Notes: a model not told the origin generated them from the sequence alone. Counted from the stretch's first letter, positions 7,870 to 14,429 are shown. The stretch: 17,436 bases of DNA from Deltaproteobacteria bacterium UBA7527 (GCA_002478225.1 DLMV01000001.1:4585-22020); one strand, 5' to 3'. A program made the numbers and translations.

Positions 7870-7967
7870 AACCTTGTCTCACGCCCGCTTACGCTCGAGC
7901 CCGCAGAGGAGTCCTCTTTTTCTTTCCTGTCTGATTGTGAGAGAGATCAACACAATCAGACAAGGTT
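7870..7967. repeat. Nested hairpins with a 12-bp perfect stem
   Basis: tgtctgattgtg (7928-7939) and cacaatcagaca (7951-7962) are perfect inverse complements around an 11-nt loop. A second pair, aaccttgtct (7870-7879) with agacaaggtt (7958-7967), is also perfect but shares bases with the first, so the two helices exclude each other. This could be a structured RNA or part of a palindromic element. Confidence 0.75.
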
Positions 7968-7968
7968 C

Positions 7969-8127
7969 TGAGCATCAATGTCGGGCTCTTCCCCGCAAAC
8001 ACGCTCATACGCTCCAGCGGCTTACATTCGCTCGCTGTTCGGCTTCGGAACTTTTGCCTGACGGCAAAAGACCGAGCTTCCTCGCCTCACCACGGTTTGC
8101 TAAAGGAAAGCCCGACACCGATGCTCA
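7969..8127. repeat. 159-bp element bounded by 19-bp inverted repeats
   Basis: tgagcatcaatgtcgggct (7969-7987) and agcccgacaccgatgctca (8109-8127) are inverted repeats with two mismatches. Inside lies a perfect hairpin, cttttgcc-tgac-ggcaaaag (8051-8070). The layout resembles a small non-autonomous mobile element or a long structured RNA; no flanking target duplication is visible. Confidence 0.7.
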
Positions 8128-8263
8128 ACTGTGATGTCCGGGTTTAAACCTTTCACTTTTCACCGCCTTTATCATGGAGGACCATGGAAAATCCTGTTGC
8201 AATTTTCTTTCGTATCATGAAAAGTAGTAATAGATAAAACCTGAAGTTCATGAAGGAGGGAGC

Positions 8264-9274
8264 ATGAAGCCAAAGGTATATATTACACGGAAGGTCCCTG
8301 AGCCGGCCATCGGCCTGATCAGCAGATATTGCGATATTACGCTTCACAAAAAGGAGCAGCCTCCTGCCCATGGAGAGATCATAAAGAACATAGCCGGCAA
8401 GGACGCCTTGCTCTGCCTTCTCACCGACAGGATCGACAAGGAGGTTATCGATGCCGGTTCAGATCTCAGGGTCATCAGCACGTTCAGCGCCGGCTTTGAG
8501 CATATAGACGTTGCAGCGGCAACTAAAAAAGGAATTTATATAGGCCACACTCCCGGCGTCCTCACCGAGGCAACTGCCGATCTTGCCTTTGCCCTTATCC
8601 TTGCCGCTTCAAGGAATATCGTCCAGGCCGATGCGTTCGTCCGGGGAAAACGATGGAATATCTCATGGTCGCCTTCCCTCTTCCTGGGACGGTCTGTCCA
8701 GGGGAGCACGGTCGGCATCATCGGTCTCGGAAGGATAGGCAAGGCCATTACTCAAAGGGCGCACGGATTCGGCATGAGAACCCTCTATTACGATGTCAGG
8801 CGAGCCTCTCCCGGCGAAGAAAAGAGGCTCCGCATTGAATACAGGCCATTAAAAGATCTGCTCCGTGAATCGGATTTTGTGACCATCCATACACCGCTTA
8901 CGAAAGAGACCTTTCACATGATCAATGCAAAGAGCTTGAAGCTGATGAAGCCTACAGCTATCCTTGTCAATACGTCGCGGGGGCAGACGGTCGATGAGAA
9001 AGCGCTGGTACAGGCGCTTAGAGAGAACCGGATTGCGGGCGCAGGGCTTGACGTCTTCGAAAAAGAACCTGTTGCAAAAGATAATCCTCTGCTCCGCCTC
9101 CACAATGTAACACTGCTTCCCCATATAGGGAGCGCAACGCGGGAAACTCGCGGAAAGATGGCAGAGCTTGCCGCGCAGAACCTACTCAATGTGCTCATGG
9201 GAAGACCGCCTGTTCACTGGCTTAATCCAGCCGTGGCAAAGATCAGATCCCTTAAGACCGTCAAGATGATATGA
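8264..9274 (+). CDS. D-2-hydroxyacid dehydrogenase, glyoxylate/hydroxypyruvate reductase type
   Basis: This 336-residue cytoplasmic enzyme is full length for the D-isomer-specific 2-hydroxyacid dehydrogenases, which reduce 2-oxoacids with NAD(P)H. The nucleotide-binding motif is GIIGLGRIG (residues 151-159), followed by D177 at the end of the second strand, usually an NAD preference; R179 and R180 leave NADP possible. The catalytic trio is R239 (NTSRGQ), E268 (FEKEP) and H287 (LPHIGSA). The N-terminal FSAGFEHIDV and overall pattern are closest to glyoxylate or hydroxypyruvate reductases, but substrate cannot be settled by reading; lactate or phosphoglycerate activity is less likely. The ATG has a strong AGGAGG about 6 nt upstream. 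The gene stands alone between two repeat-rich stretches. Confidence 0.9.
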   Translation: MKPKVYITRKVPEPAIGLISRYCDITLHKKEQPPAHGEIIKNIAGKDALLCLLTDRIDKEVIDAGSDLRVISTFSAGFEHIDVAAATKKGIYIGHTPGVLTEATADLAFALILAASRNIVQADAFVRGKRWNISWSPSLFLGRSVQGSTVGIIGLGRIGKAITQRAHGFGMRTLYYDVRRASPGEEKRLRIEYRPLKDLLRESDFVTIHTPLTKETFHMINAKSLKLMKPTAILVNTSRGQTVDEKALVQALRENRIAGAGLDVFEKEPVAKDNPLLRLHNVTLLPHIGSATRETRGKMAELAAQNLLNVLMGRPPVHWLNPAVAKIRSLKTVKMI

Positions 9275-9691
9275 ACCCGTATCTTTAAAGGCAGTGAAAG
9301 GTGAAAACCTTGTCTCTCGTTACTCGCTACTTGTCACTGGTTTGAACCAGTATCCAGCATCGAGTGTCCAGCATCTGGTTCGCCATGAGCCATGAACTGT
9401 GAGCCGCCTTTATCGCCCGCGCCTTCCTGGGTATTCTGCTCTTCCCACCTTCTCACCCTCTCACTTTCTGCTCCTCAGTTCCCCTTACGACTTACGGGTG
9501 TTCCGCTCTCTGCTGCCTTTCTCGCCGAACGAATCACGCCGAACGTTTTCTTTAAAACCTCGATATACGATGTACTATGCACTGTTTTTTCACCCCTTAC
9601 GACGTACGATTCACGACTTACGGTCGTTCTGCTATTATCAATTGACACTCCGCGCGTGAGCCGCTACTATGTAAAAAGAGGTTGAATCGAT
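9275..9691. repeat. 417-bp gene-free region of mosaic repeats
   Basis: 9290-9407 repeats the plan of 5461-5670: gtgaaaggtgaa, then ccagtatccagcatcgag, then ccagcatctggttcgc, then a reversed gctcatggc element. 9303-9316 (gaaaaccttgtctc) is identical to 7867-7880. The reverse complement of 9481-9498 is identical to 17412-17429 (cccgtaagtcgtaagggg), and 9591-9637 is a diverged copy. The overlapping frames here are low-complexity and not credible genes. Confidence 0.8.
9642..9670 (+). promoter_or_regulatory. Sigma-70-type promoter for the ribonucleotide reductase gene
   Basis: A perfect TTGACA (9642-9647) is followed after 17 bp by TACTAT (9665-9670, 4 of 6 consensus bases). A start near 9677 falls at or just before the AAGAGG ribosome binding site (9676-9681), giving a leader of about 15 nt. 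Confidence 0.6.
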
Positions 9692-11332
9692 ATGCTCGAC
9701 AGGAACGCTATCCTCGTCCTGAATAAACGGTACCTCGTGAAAGACGAGGCAGGCAATCCCGTGGAAAACCCTGAAGGCATGTTCAGGAGGGTTGCGCATG
9801 CGGTCGCAAGGGCCGAGGAGAACTACAAAGGCGGCAATTCCAAAAGGGTGGAAGAAGAATTCTACCGAATGATGTCCAACCTTGAGTTCCTTCCAAATTC
9901 GCCTGCCCTTATGAATGCCGGCAGGGAGCTTGGCCAGCTCTCTGCCTGTTTTGTCCTGCCCGTCGAAGACTCACTCGATTCCATCTTTGACAGCGTAAAA
10001 GAGACCGCGAGGATACACCAGACCGGTGGGGGTACCGGTTTCTCCTTTTCGCATTTGAGGCCGAAGGATGATATCGTAGCGTCAACGATGGGCGCAGCAA
10101 GCGGCCCTGTATCGTTCATCAGAGTCTTCAACATGGCAACGGAGGTCATAAAACAGGGCGGGACAAGGAGAGGCGCCAACATGGGGATCCTGCGGATAGA
10201 CCACCCCGACATAGAGGAATTTATAACCGTTAAAAAGGATCCTCGGGAACTGAACAATTTCAACCTTTCCGTTGCCGTTACCGATGCCTTCATGGAGGCA
10301 TACATCAAGGATGAGGGGTTCCCGCTTATCAACCCCCGGACAGGGAAAACAGCAAGAACAGTAAGAGCAAAGAAGCTTTTCGCGCTTATCGCTGAGTCCG
10401 CATGGACTTCAGGAGAACCCGGTGTTCTCTTCATCGACACCATCAACAGAGCAAATCCGACGCCGGATATCGGTGAGATCGAGGCGACAAATCCATGCGG
10501 TGAGCAGCCGCTTCTCCCCTATGAATCGTGCTGTCTCGGCTCGATCAATCTTGTCAAGATCATACAAGACGGCCGCATTGACTGGGAGATGCTGAAACGC
10601 CTGACACACAATGCAATACGGTTCCTTGACAATATTATCGATGTAAGCAGATACCCGCTCCCTGATATAGAAAATATTACAAAGGGCAACAGGAAGACAG
10701 GCCTCGGGGTCATGGGGTTTGCCCATATGCTGGTCCTCCTGGGCATCCCTTATGATTCCTCTGAGGCGGAACAAACCGGCGGGAAGGTTATGGGATTCAT
10801 CGAACAGGAATCAAAGGCGGCGTCCCGTCTTCTTGCCGGTGAGCGCGGGGTCTTCCCGCATTACAAGGGAAGCATATGGGAAAAGAGAAACCTCCCTCAG
10901 AGGAATGCGACTACAACGACGATCGCGCCGACAGGCACCCTGAGCATCATCGCCGGCACATCAAGCGGCATAGAGCCTATATACGATGTGCGCTATTCGC
11001 GGATGCTCTTCGGGGGGTTAAAGGTAGAAGTTCTTGATCCTCTTTATGAACAGATGCAGCAGGGTCCCGATGCACAGACAAAAATAAAAAGGCTTTTCAG
11101 GACAGCTTATCAGGTCGCTCCTCACAGCCACCTGAAGATCCAGAAGGCATTTCAGGACCACGTTGATAACGCCGTCTCAAAGACGATCAATCTCCCTGAA
11201 GATGCAAGTCCTGATACGATACTCGATATCTACCTCGATGCTTACCGGATGGGACTGAAGGGAACAACGGTATTCAGGGACCAAAGCAGGGAGACACAGG
11301 TGCTCTCCTGCGGCGCCCACCAGTTCTGCTGA
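9692..11332 (+). CDS. nrdJ: Adenosylcobalamin-dependent class II ribonucleotide reductase
   Basis: This 546-residue protein reduces ribonucleotides to deoxyribonucleotides using a thiyl radical generated from adenosylcobalamin, so it works without or with oxygen. C269 in the loop NPCGE, with N267 and E271, is the expected radical site. C86 (LSACFVLP) and C280 (YESCCLG) form the likely reducible pair; the 11-residue gap from C269 to C280 matches the Thermotoga enzyme as I recall it. C540 and C546 at the very end form a shuttle pair. PTGTLSIIAGTSSGIEP is a strong family block. It is short: no N-terminal ATP-cone is present, so ATP/dATP activity control is probably absent. The stop lies 3 bp from the stop of a convergent small gene. 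The nearby glutaredoxin operon could supply reductant, an inference from location. Confidence 0.93.
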   Translation: MLDRNAILVLNKRYLVKDEAGNPVENPEGMFRRVAHAVARAEENYKGGNSKRVEEEFYRMMSNLEFLPNSPALMNAGRELGQLSACFVLPVEDSLDSIFDSVKETARIHQTGGGTGFSFSHLRPKDDIVASTMGAASGPVSFIRVFNMATEVIKQGGTRRGANMGILRIDHPDIEEFITVKKDPRELNNFNLSVAVTDAFMEAYIKDEGFPLINPRTGKTARTVRAKKLFALIAESAWTSGEPGVLFIDTINRANPTPDIGEIEATNPCGEQPLLPYESCCLGSINLVKIIQDGRIDWEMLKRLTHNAIRFLDNIIDVSRYPLPDIENITKGNRKTGLGVMGFAHMLVLLGIPYDSSEAEQTGGKVMGFIEQESKAASRLLAGERGVFPHYKGSIWEKRNLPQRNATTTTIAPTGTLSIIAGTSSGIEPIYDVRYSRMLFGGLKVEVLDPLYEQMQQGPDAQTKIKRLFRTAYQVAPHSHLKIQKAFQDHVDNAVSKTINLPEDASPDTILDIYLDAYRMGLKGTTVFRDQSRETQVLSCGAHQFC

Positions 11333-11335
11333 CTA

Positions 11336-11536
11336 TTATTTCCATCCTATCGGCTCGTACCTTTTGTCGCAAAGACACTTGTTGACAAAGTTCTTGTAGA
11401 CCGGGTTTAGCTCAGATGCCTTCGATGCGCCCCTGACAAGCCCTCCTGCTGCTCCGGCAGCGGCGCCGATGCCGCAAAACGTCTCCCGAGACGCGCCTTC
11501 GAGCACCATTCCATTGAAACATTCAGCAAACTCCAT
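11336..11536 (-). CDS. Small glycine-rich hypothetical protein, about 66 aa
   Basis: The frame can start at ATG 11575, 11536 or 11509; none has a good ribosome binding site. The first overlaps the glutaredoxin gene, so 11536 is used. The protein has a short glycine-zipper-like run (CGIGAAAGAAGGLVRG) and the tail YKNFVNKCLCDKRYEPIGWK, resembling the CxxxKGYEPIGW-type ends of small envelope glycine-zipper proteins. It lacks a signal peptide, so it may be truncated. It is convergent with nrdJ with 3 bp between stops. The glutaredoxin promoter overlaps its 5' end. I cannot assign a function. Confidence 0.5.
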   Translation of the reverse strand: MEFAECFNGMVLEGASRETFCGIGAAAGAAGGLVRGASKASELNPVYKNFVNKCLCDKRYEPIGWK

Positions 11537-11555
11537 TATAATGAAGCAAAGGAGG
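11514..11555 (+). promoter_or_regulatory. Promoter and ribosome binding site of the glutaredoxin operon
   Basis: TTGAAA (11514-11519), a 17-bp spacer and a perfect TATAAT (11537-11542) form a strong sigma-70-type promoter. Start is expected near 11549, immediately before AGGAGG (11550-11555), which lies 5 nt from the ATG at 11561. Confidence 0.75.
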
Positions 11556-11560
11556 GCGCC

Positions 11561-11842
11561 ATGAATATAAAACATGTTGGCGGCGACAATAAGGCAAGCC
11601 TTATGCTCTACGCGCTGAGCACCTGCATCTGGTGCAAGAGGACAAAGCTGTTCCTCCAGCAGCAGGGCATTGGCTACGATTATGTGGATGTGGACGGTCT
11701 CGAAGGCGATGAAAAAGAAAAGACCCTCGAAGAGATCAGGCGGTGGAACCCACGGTGCTCTTTCCCGTCGCTCGTTGTCAACGGTGAGAGGTGCATTGTC
11801 GGCTTTGATGAGGACAAGATCAGGGAAGCCATCGGGTTATGA
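11561..11842 (+). CDS. Glutaredoxin-family protein
   Basis: This 93-residue thioredoxin-fold protein has the redox motif TCIWCKRTK (C22 and C25), the cis-proline segment SFPSLVVNG and the closing GFDEDKIREAI expected of glutaredoxins. It would reduce disulfides in the cytoplasm. Three features fit direct partnership with the next gene: they overlap by 4 bp (ATGA), share one strong promoter, and the partner is a ferredoxin:thioredoxin reductase-type disulfide reductase. In glutathione-lacking anaerobes such glutaredoxins are thought to be recycled by such enzymes rather than glutathione. Confidence 0.9.
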   Translation: MNIKHVGGDNKASLMLYALSTCIWCKRTKLFLQQQGIGYDYVDVDGLEGDEKEKTLEEIRRWNPRCSFPSLVVNGERCIVGFDEDKIREAIGL

Positions 11843-12345
11843 ATAGCACAGACGAAATAAGCCAGGATGATGTTGACAGCCTCTTTGAAAGGCTCATCAT
11901 CGATGCGAAGGCATCGGGTTACTCGCTCAACCCCGACACGGAGTTCGCAAAAGATCTCGTACGGAGCCTTATCGTCAACCAGAGAAGGTACGGGTACCCG
12001 TCATGTCCATGCCGTCTCTCATCAGGCACAAAAAGTGACGACATCGACATCATCTGTCCCTGCGATTACAGGGACCCTGACCTCGACGAATTCGGCGCCT
12101 GCTACTGCGCCCTCTATGTTTCAAAGGCAATCTTAAAAAGCGAGAAACGCCTCACATCCATCCCGGAAAGAAGGCCTTCCCCGGAAGAGAGGGAAAAGGC
12201 AGGATCAGGGAGGGATATCCTCGCAAATCTTTCCTATCCTGTCTGGAGGTGCAAGGTCTGCGGCTACCTCTGCGCCAGGGAACATCCTCCTGAAACCTGT
12301 CCTGTCTGCAAGGCAACAAAGGAACGCTTCGAAAGGTTTATATAA
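11839..12345 (+). CDS. Ferredoxin:thioredoxin reductase catalytic domain fused to rubredoxin
   Basis: This 168-residue protein has two domains. Residues 15-100 match the catalytic beta subunit of ferredoxin:thioredoxin reductase, with CPC (56/58), CPC (73/75) and CYC (88/90); four of these cysteines bind a [4Fe-4S] cluster and two form the active disulfide. Residues 135-168 form a short rubredoxin-like domain, WRCKVCGYLC then CPVCK (C138, C141, C154, C157), with the compact spacing of rubrerythrin tails. A charged linker (101-130) joins them. The likely role is to pass single electrons through the iron centre to the cluster and reduce the co-transcribed glutaredoxin. Related rubredoxin-fused disulfide reductases are known in anaerobes and methanogens. 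The start overlaps the glutaredoxin stop. Confidence 0.92.
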   Translation: MNSTDEISQDDVDSLFERLIIDAKASGYSLNPDTEFAKDLVRSLIVNQRRYGYPSCPCRLSSGTKSDDIDIICPCDYRDPDLDEFGACYCALYVSKAILKSEKRLTSIPERRPSPEEREKAGSGRDILANLSYPVWRCKVCGYLCAREHPPETCPVCKATKERFERFI

Positions 12346-12396
12346 TGCACAGTGTCTATTGACCTGAATGCGGATGGGCCAATGATCGAAAATGGA

Positions 12397-12777
12397 TTAT
12401 TTTGGTATCCAGACCTTGTGTTCCGGAACCCACTTCCCGCCCACTGATTGACCTGGAACAGTGACCCATTCCCCCGGAGATCTCTTTGGGCTGTATCTGG
12501 CAACGAACTCCGGGTCTGGATAGGCATACGCCGCATTTGGCTGAGGGACATAATACACCCTTTGCGGCGGTGCGCTATAGACGGCGCTTCGAGCTATAAC
12601 GTTTCCGACGACCGCACCGACAATCACGCCTCCCGCAATCGCCGCCCCGACGCCCCAGCCGTTCCAGCAGCCGCCACAGCCACGGTAGTACCGGTAATGC
12701 CAGGAATAGCCTGCTGAAGGAAGGATCAGCAAGAGGGACAACATGAGTGCAAATACCAGGAAAACCTTCGTCCTCAT
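12397..12777 (-). CDS. Small exported glycine-zipper protein
   Basis: This 126-residue protein has a clear signal peptide (residues 1-25, hydrophobic LVFALMLSLLLILPSAGYS), a Tyr/Trp/Gly-rich stretch (WHYRYYRGCGGCWNGWG), a glycine-zipper hydrophobic segment (GVGAAIAGGVIVGAVVGNVI) and a proline/tyrosine-rich tail ending GKWVPEHKVWIPK. It is probably secreted to the periplasm or outer membrane; no function is known. The start ATG is only about 8 nt past a perfect TATAAT on the minus strand and has no ribosome binding site. It is divergent from the RsbRD_N gene across 74 bp. Confidence 0.78.
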   Translation of the reverse strand: MRTKVFLVFALMLSLLLILPSAGYSWHYRYYRGCGGCWNGWGVGAAIAGGVIVGAVVGNVIARSAVYSAPPQRVYYVPQPNAAYAYPDPEFVARYSPKRSPGEWVTVPGQSVGGKWVPEHKVWIPK

Positions 12778-12785
12778 ATAAATAT

Positions 12786-12794
12786 ATTATATCA
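12786..12794 (-). promoter_or_regulatory. Extended -10 promoter for the small exported protein
   Basis: On the minus strand the sequence reads TGATATAAT, a perfect -10 with an extended TGn. Transcription would start near 12779, 1-2 nt from the start codon at 12777, so the mRNA may be leaderless. Confidence 0.6.
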
Positions 12795-12808
12795 CATTTT
12801 CAGACCCG

Positions 12809-12823
12809 TTGCAGTCTTTGCAA
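12809..12823. promoter_or_regulatory. Inverted repeat between divergent promoters, possible operator
   Basis: TTGCA-gtctt-TGCAA has perfect 5-bp arms and sits centrally between the two divergent extended -10 elements, upstream of both. The position suits a regulator of both genes. Short arms make chance occurrence possible. Confidence 0.3.
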
Positions 12824-12834
12824 GGTTTTTTATG

Positions 12835-12843
12835 TGTTATAAT
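12835..12843 (+). promoter_or_regulatory. Extended -10 promoter for the RsbRD_N gene
   Basis: TGTTATAAT is a perfect -10 (12838-12843) with extended TGn. No good -35 lies at 16-18 bp. Transcription would start near 12850, two bases before the ATG at 12852, predicting a leaderless mRNA. Confidence 0.65.
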
Positions 12844-12851
12844 AAGATACA

Positions 12852-13367
12852 ATGGACATTAAAGACTTTCTCGCGCAAAAGCGTGAGGTAGTTCTGAAGC
12901 GATGGCTTGAGCTGATACTCGATACGTATCCTGCTGATGCAGCAAATTTTTTAAGGCTCGAAAAAGACAGGTTCAAAAACCCTGTAGGTCACGTCCTTAC
13001 CCAAGGGACGGGGATCCTCTACGATGCGCTTCTTGACGAGAAAGACCCCGACGATATCAAAAAGGCACTCGACGACATTATCAGGGTCCTGGCCGTTCAG
13101 GACCTCATGCCTTCGCAGGCGATCGCCTTTGTCTTTCAGCTCAAGCAGGCGATAAGAGAAGAGGCTGGACAAGCGATATGCGGACAAGACCTTTTTGATG
13201 CCCTTTCTCATTATGAGGTAAAGATCGATACGATAGCGCTTTGTGCATTCGATGTATACGCGCGGTGCAGAGAAGAGGTCCATAGCGTCAGGAGCAGTGA
13301 GATCAAAACGGAAAGGGATATGGCAATTCGGCTCCTTAATATGCTGAAACGCTCGGAAAAACAATAA
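12852..13367 (+). CDS. RsbRD N-terminal-domain protein of the dsr locus
   Basis: This 171-residue, mostly helical cytoplasmic protein matches the RsbRD_N-type domain that is commonly found directly before dsrM in sulfate reducers: KREVVLKRWLELILDTYP, FKNPVGHVLTQG, then long helices. In Bacillus RsbR-type proteins this region is a non-haem globin-like sensor domain; the C-terminal STAS domain of RsbR is missing here. The role in dissimilatory sulfite reduction is not established; sensing or regulation is inference. It has its own promoter and no ribosome binding site, and dsrM has another promoter 9 bp after its stop codon. Confidence 0.82.
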   Translation: MDIKDFLAQKREVVLKRWLELILDTYPADAANFLRLEKDRFKNPVGHVLTQGTGILYDALLDEKDPDDIKKALDDIIRVLAVQDLMPSQAIAFVFQLKQAIREEAGQAICGQDLFDALSHYEVKIDTIALCAFDVYARCREEVHSVRSSEIKTERDMAIRLLNMLKRSEKQ

Positions 13368-13375
13368 TTTCTCCG

Positions 13376-13404
13376 TTGACACTATCCGGTTGCTCTGCTA
13401 CAGT
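13376..13404 (+). promoter_or_regulatory. Strong promoter of dsrM
   Basis: A perfect TTGACA (13376-13381), a 17-bp spacer and TACAGT (13399-13404) preceded by TGC form an extended sigma-70-type promoter. A start near 13411 leaves a leader of only about 11 nt before the ATG at 13422, with no Shine-Dalgarno sequence in it. Confidence 0.72.
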
Positions 13405-13421
13405 GGAAATAATTAGACTCA

Positions 13422-14429
13422 ATGAACAGTAAACGAATGTACCTATCATATTCGATCATTCTTATACTGATCATTATAGGCTTCAGCTATGTCGCCGCCG
13501 GCCTTTTGGGTTGCCGCGTCCTCCTCGGTATAATAGTGCCCTATGCCGCAGGCACTATATTTGTTGTCGGCTTTGTCTACCGCGTCATTCTCTGGGCGCG
13601 CTCACCCGTGCCGTTCCACATACCCGCGGTGTGCGGGCAGCAAATATCACTTCCGTGGATAAAGTCAGATAAAATTGAGAGCCCCCACACCTCATGGGGC
13701 GTCGTATCACGTATGGTCCTTGAAGTGCTCTTGTTCCGTTCGCTTTTCAGGAATGACAGGGTCGATATCAACAAACCGGAACGATTGATATACGGAGGCA
13801 ATAGATGGCTCTGGCTCGGGGCCATGATATTCCACTGGTCGCTGCTCGTCATCCTTCTCCGGCACCTTCGGTTTTTCATTGAGCCGGCGCCGGGATGCAT
13901 CGAAGTGCTCCAATCAATCGACGGCTTCTTCCAATGGCCGCTGCCGGCATTGTACGTCACCAATATCTTCATCTTTTTGGCTCTCCTGTACCTCTTTGGC
14001 AGGAGGTTGTTCAACCCGCAGGTGCGCCACCTCTCGCTCCTGTCGGATTATTTCGCGCTGCTCCTCATCGGAAGCATAGCTTCGACGGGTATCCTGATGC
14101 GGCACTTCTACAAGGTCGATCTGATGCAGATAAAACGGTTCTCCCTCGGGATCCTTTCCTTCGATCCCGTGACGCCTGAAGGGATAGGGACGATATTTTA
14201 TGTCCACCTCTTTCTGGTGAGCGTCCTTTTTGCATATTTCCCTTTCAGCAAGCTCATGCACATGGGGGGCGTTCTTTTAAGCCCCACGAGGAACCTGATG
14301 AACAACAGCCGCATGAAGCGGCATATCAATCCCTGGGATTATCCGGTGAAGGTCCACACCTACGAAGAATATGAAGACGAGTTCAGGGCGGCAATGAAGG
14401 AGGTCGGATTACCGATCGAGAAGGAATAG
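13422..14429 (+). CDS. dsrM: DsrM, membrane cytochrome b subunit of DsrMKJOP
   Basis: This 335-residue integral membrane protein is related to the NarI-type cytochrome b family. It exchanges electrons with the menaquinone pool and passes them to DsrK. About six membrane segments are visible, beginning YLSYSIILILIIIGFSYVAA and including WLWLGAMIFHWSLLVILL, the region around IFIFLALLYLFG, YFALLLIGSIASTGILM and FYVHLFLVSVLFAYFPFS. Histidines inside or at the edges of segments (HWS, RHL, RHF, VHL) are candidate haem b ligands. Identity is confirmed by dsrK, dsrJ and dsrO downstream. The ATG at 13422 follows a strong promoter closely; a second ATG at 13437 is possible. A repeat element starts immediately after its stop codon. 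Confidence 0.92.
   Translation: MNSKRMYLSYSIILILIIIGFSYVAAGLLGCRVLLGIIVPYAAGTIFVVGFVYRVILWARSPVPFHIPAVCGQQISLPWIKSDKIESPHTSWGVVSRMVLEVLLFRSLFRNDRVDINKPERLIYGGNRWLWLGAMIFHWSLLVILLRHLRFFIEPAPGCIEVLQSIDGFFQWPLPALYVTNIFIFLALLYLFGRRLFNPQVRHLSLLSDYFALLLIGSIASTGILMRHFYKVDLMQIKRFSLGILSFDPVTPEGIGTIFYVHLFLVSVLFAYFPFSKLMHMGGVLLSPTRNLMNNSRMKRHINPWDYPVKVHTYEEYEDEFRAAMKEVGLPIEKE

Larger units (their letters stand above)
7748..8263. other. 516-bp gene-free region with strong inverted repeats
   Basis: I see no credible gene here; the one long frame (7874-8134) has arginine/serine-rich composition typical of structured DNA. The left part holds gttcaatgttcaaggttcag-type degenerate repeats at 7831-7850. The centre (7865-8130) is rich in inverted repeats, listed separately. 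The right end (8150-8172) carries a minus-strand copy of the gtgaaaggtgaa word, then the AGGAGG binding site of the next gene. Confidence 0.7.

Noticed and set aside
7905..7925. gaggagtcctctttttcttt as an intrinsic terminator
   Set aside because: The palindrome leaves almost no loop, so it would not form a stable hairpin, and no plus-strand gene ends nearby.
7874..8134. Open frame of 86 codons in the long intergenic region
   Set aside because: Arg/Ser-rich composition, no ribosome binding site, and it lies entirely over inverted repeats.
8197..8233. Promoter TTGCAA with a downstream A/T-rich -10 for the hydroxyacid dehydrogenase
   Set aside because: No acceptable -10 hexamer at 16-18 bp spacing.
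9392..9685. Two overlapping frames of 86-97 codons
   Set aside because: They cover degenerate repeats; composition is low-complexity and they run into the nrdJ promoter.
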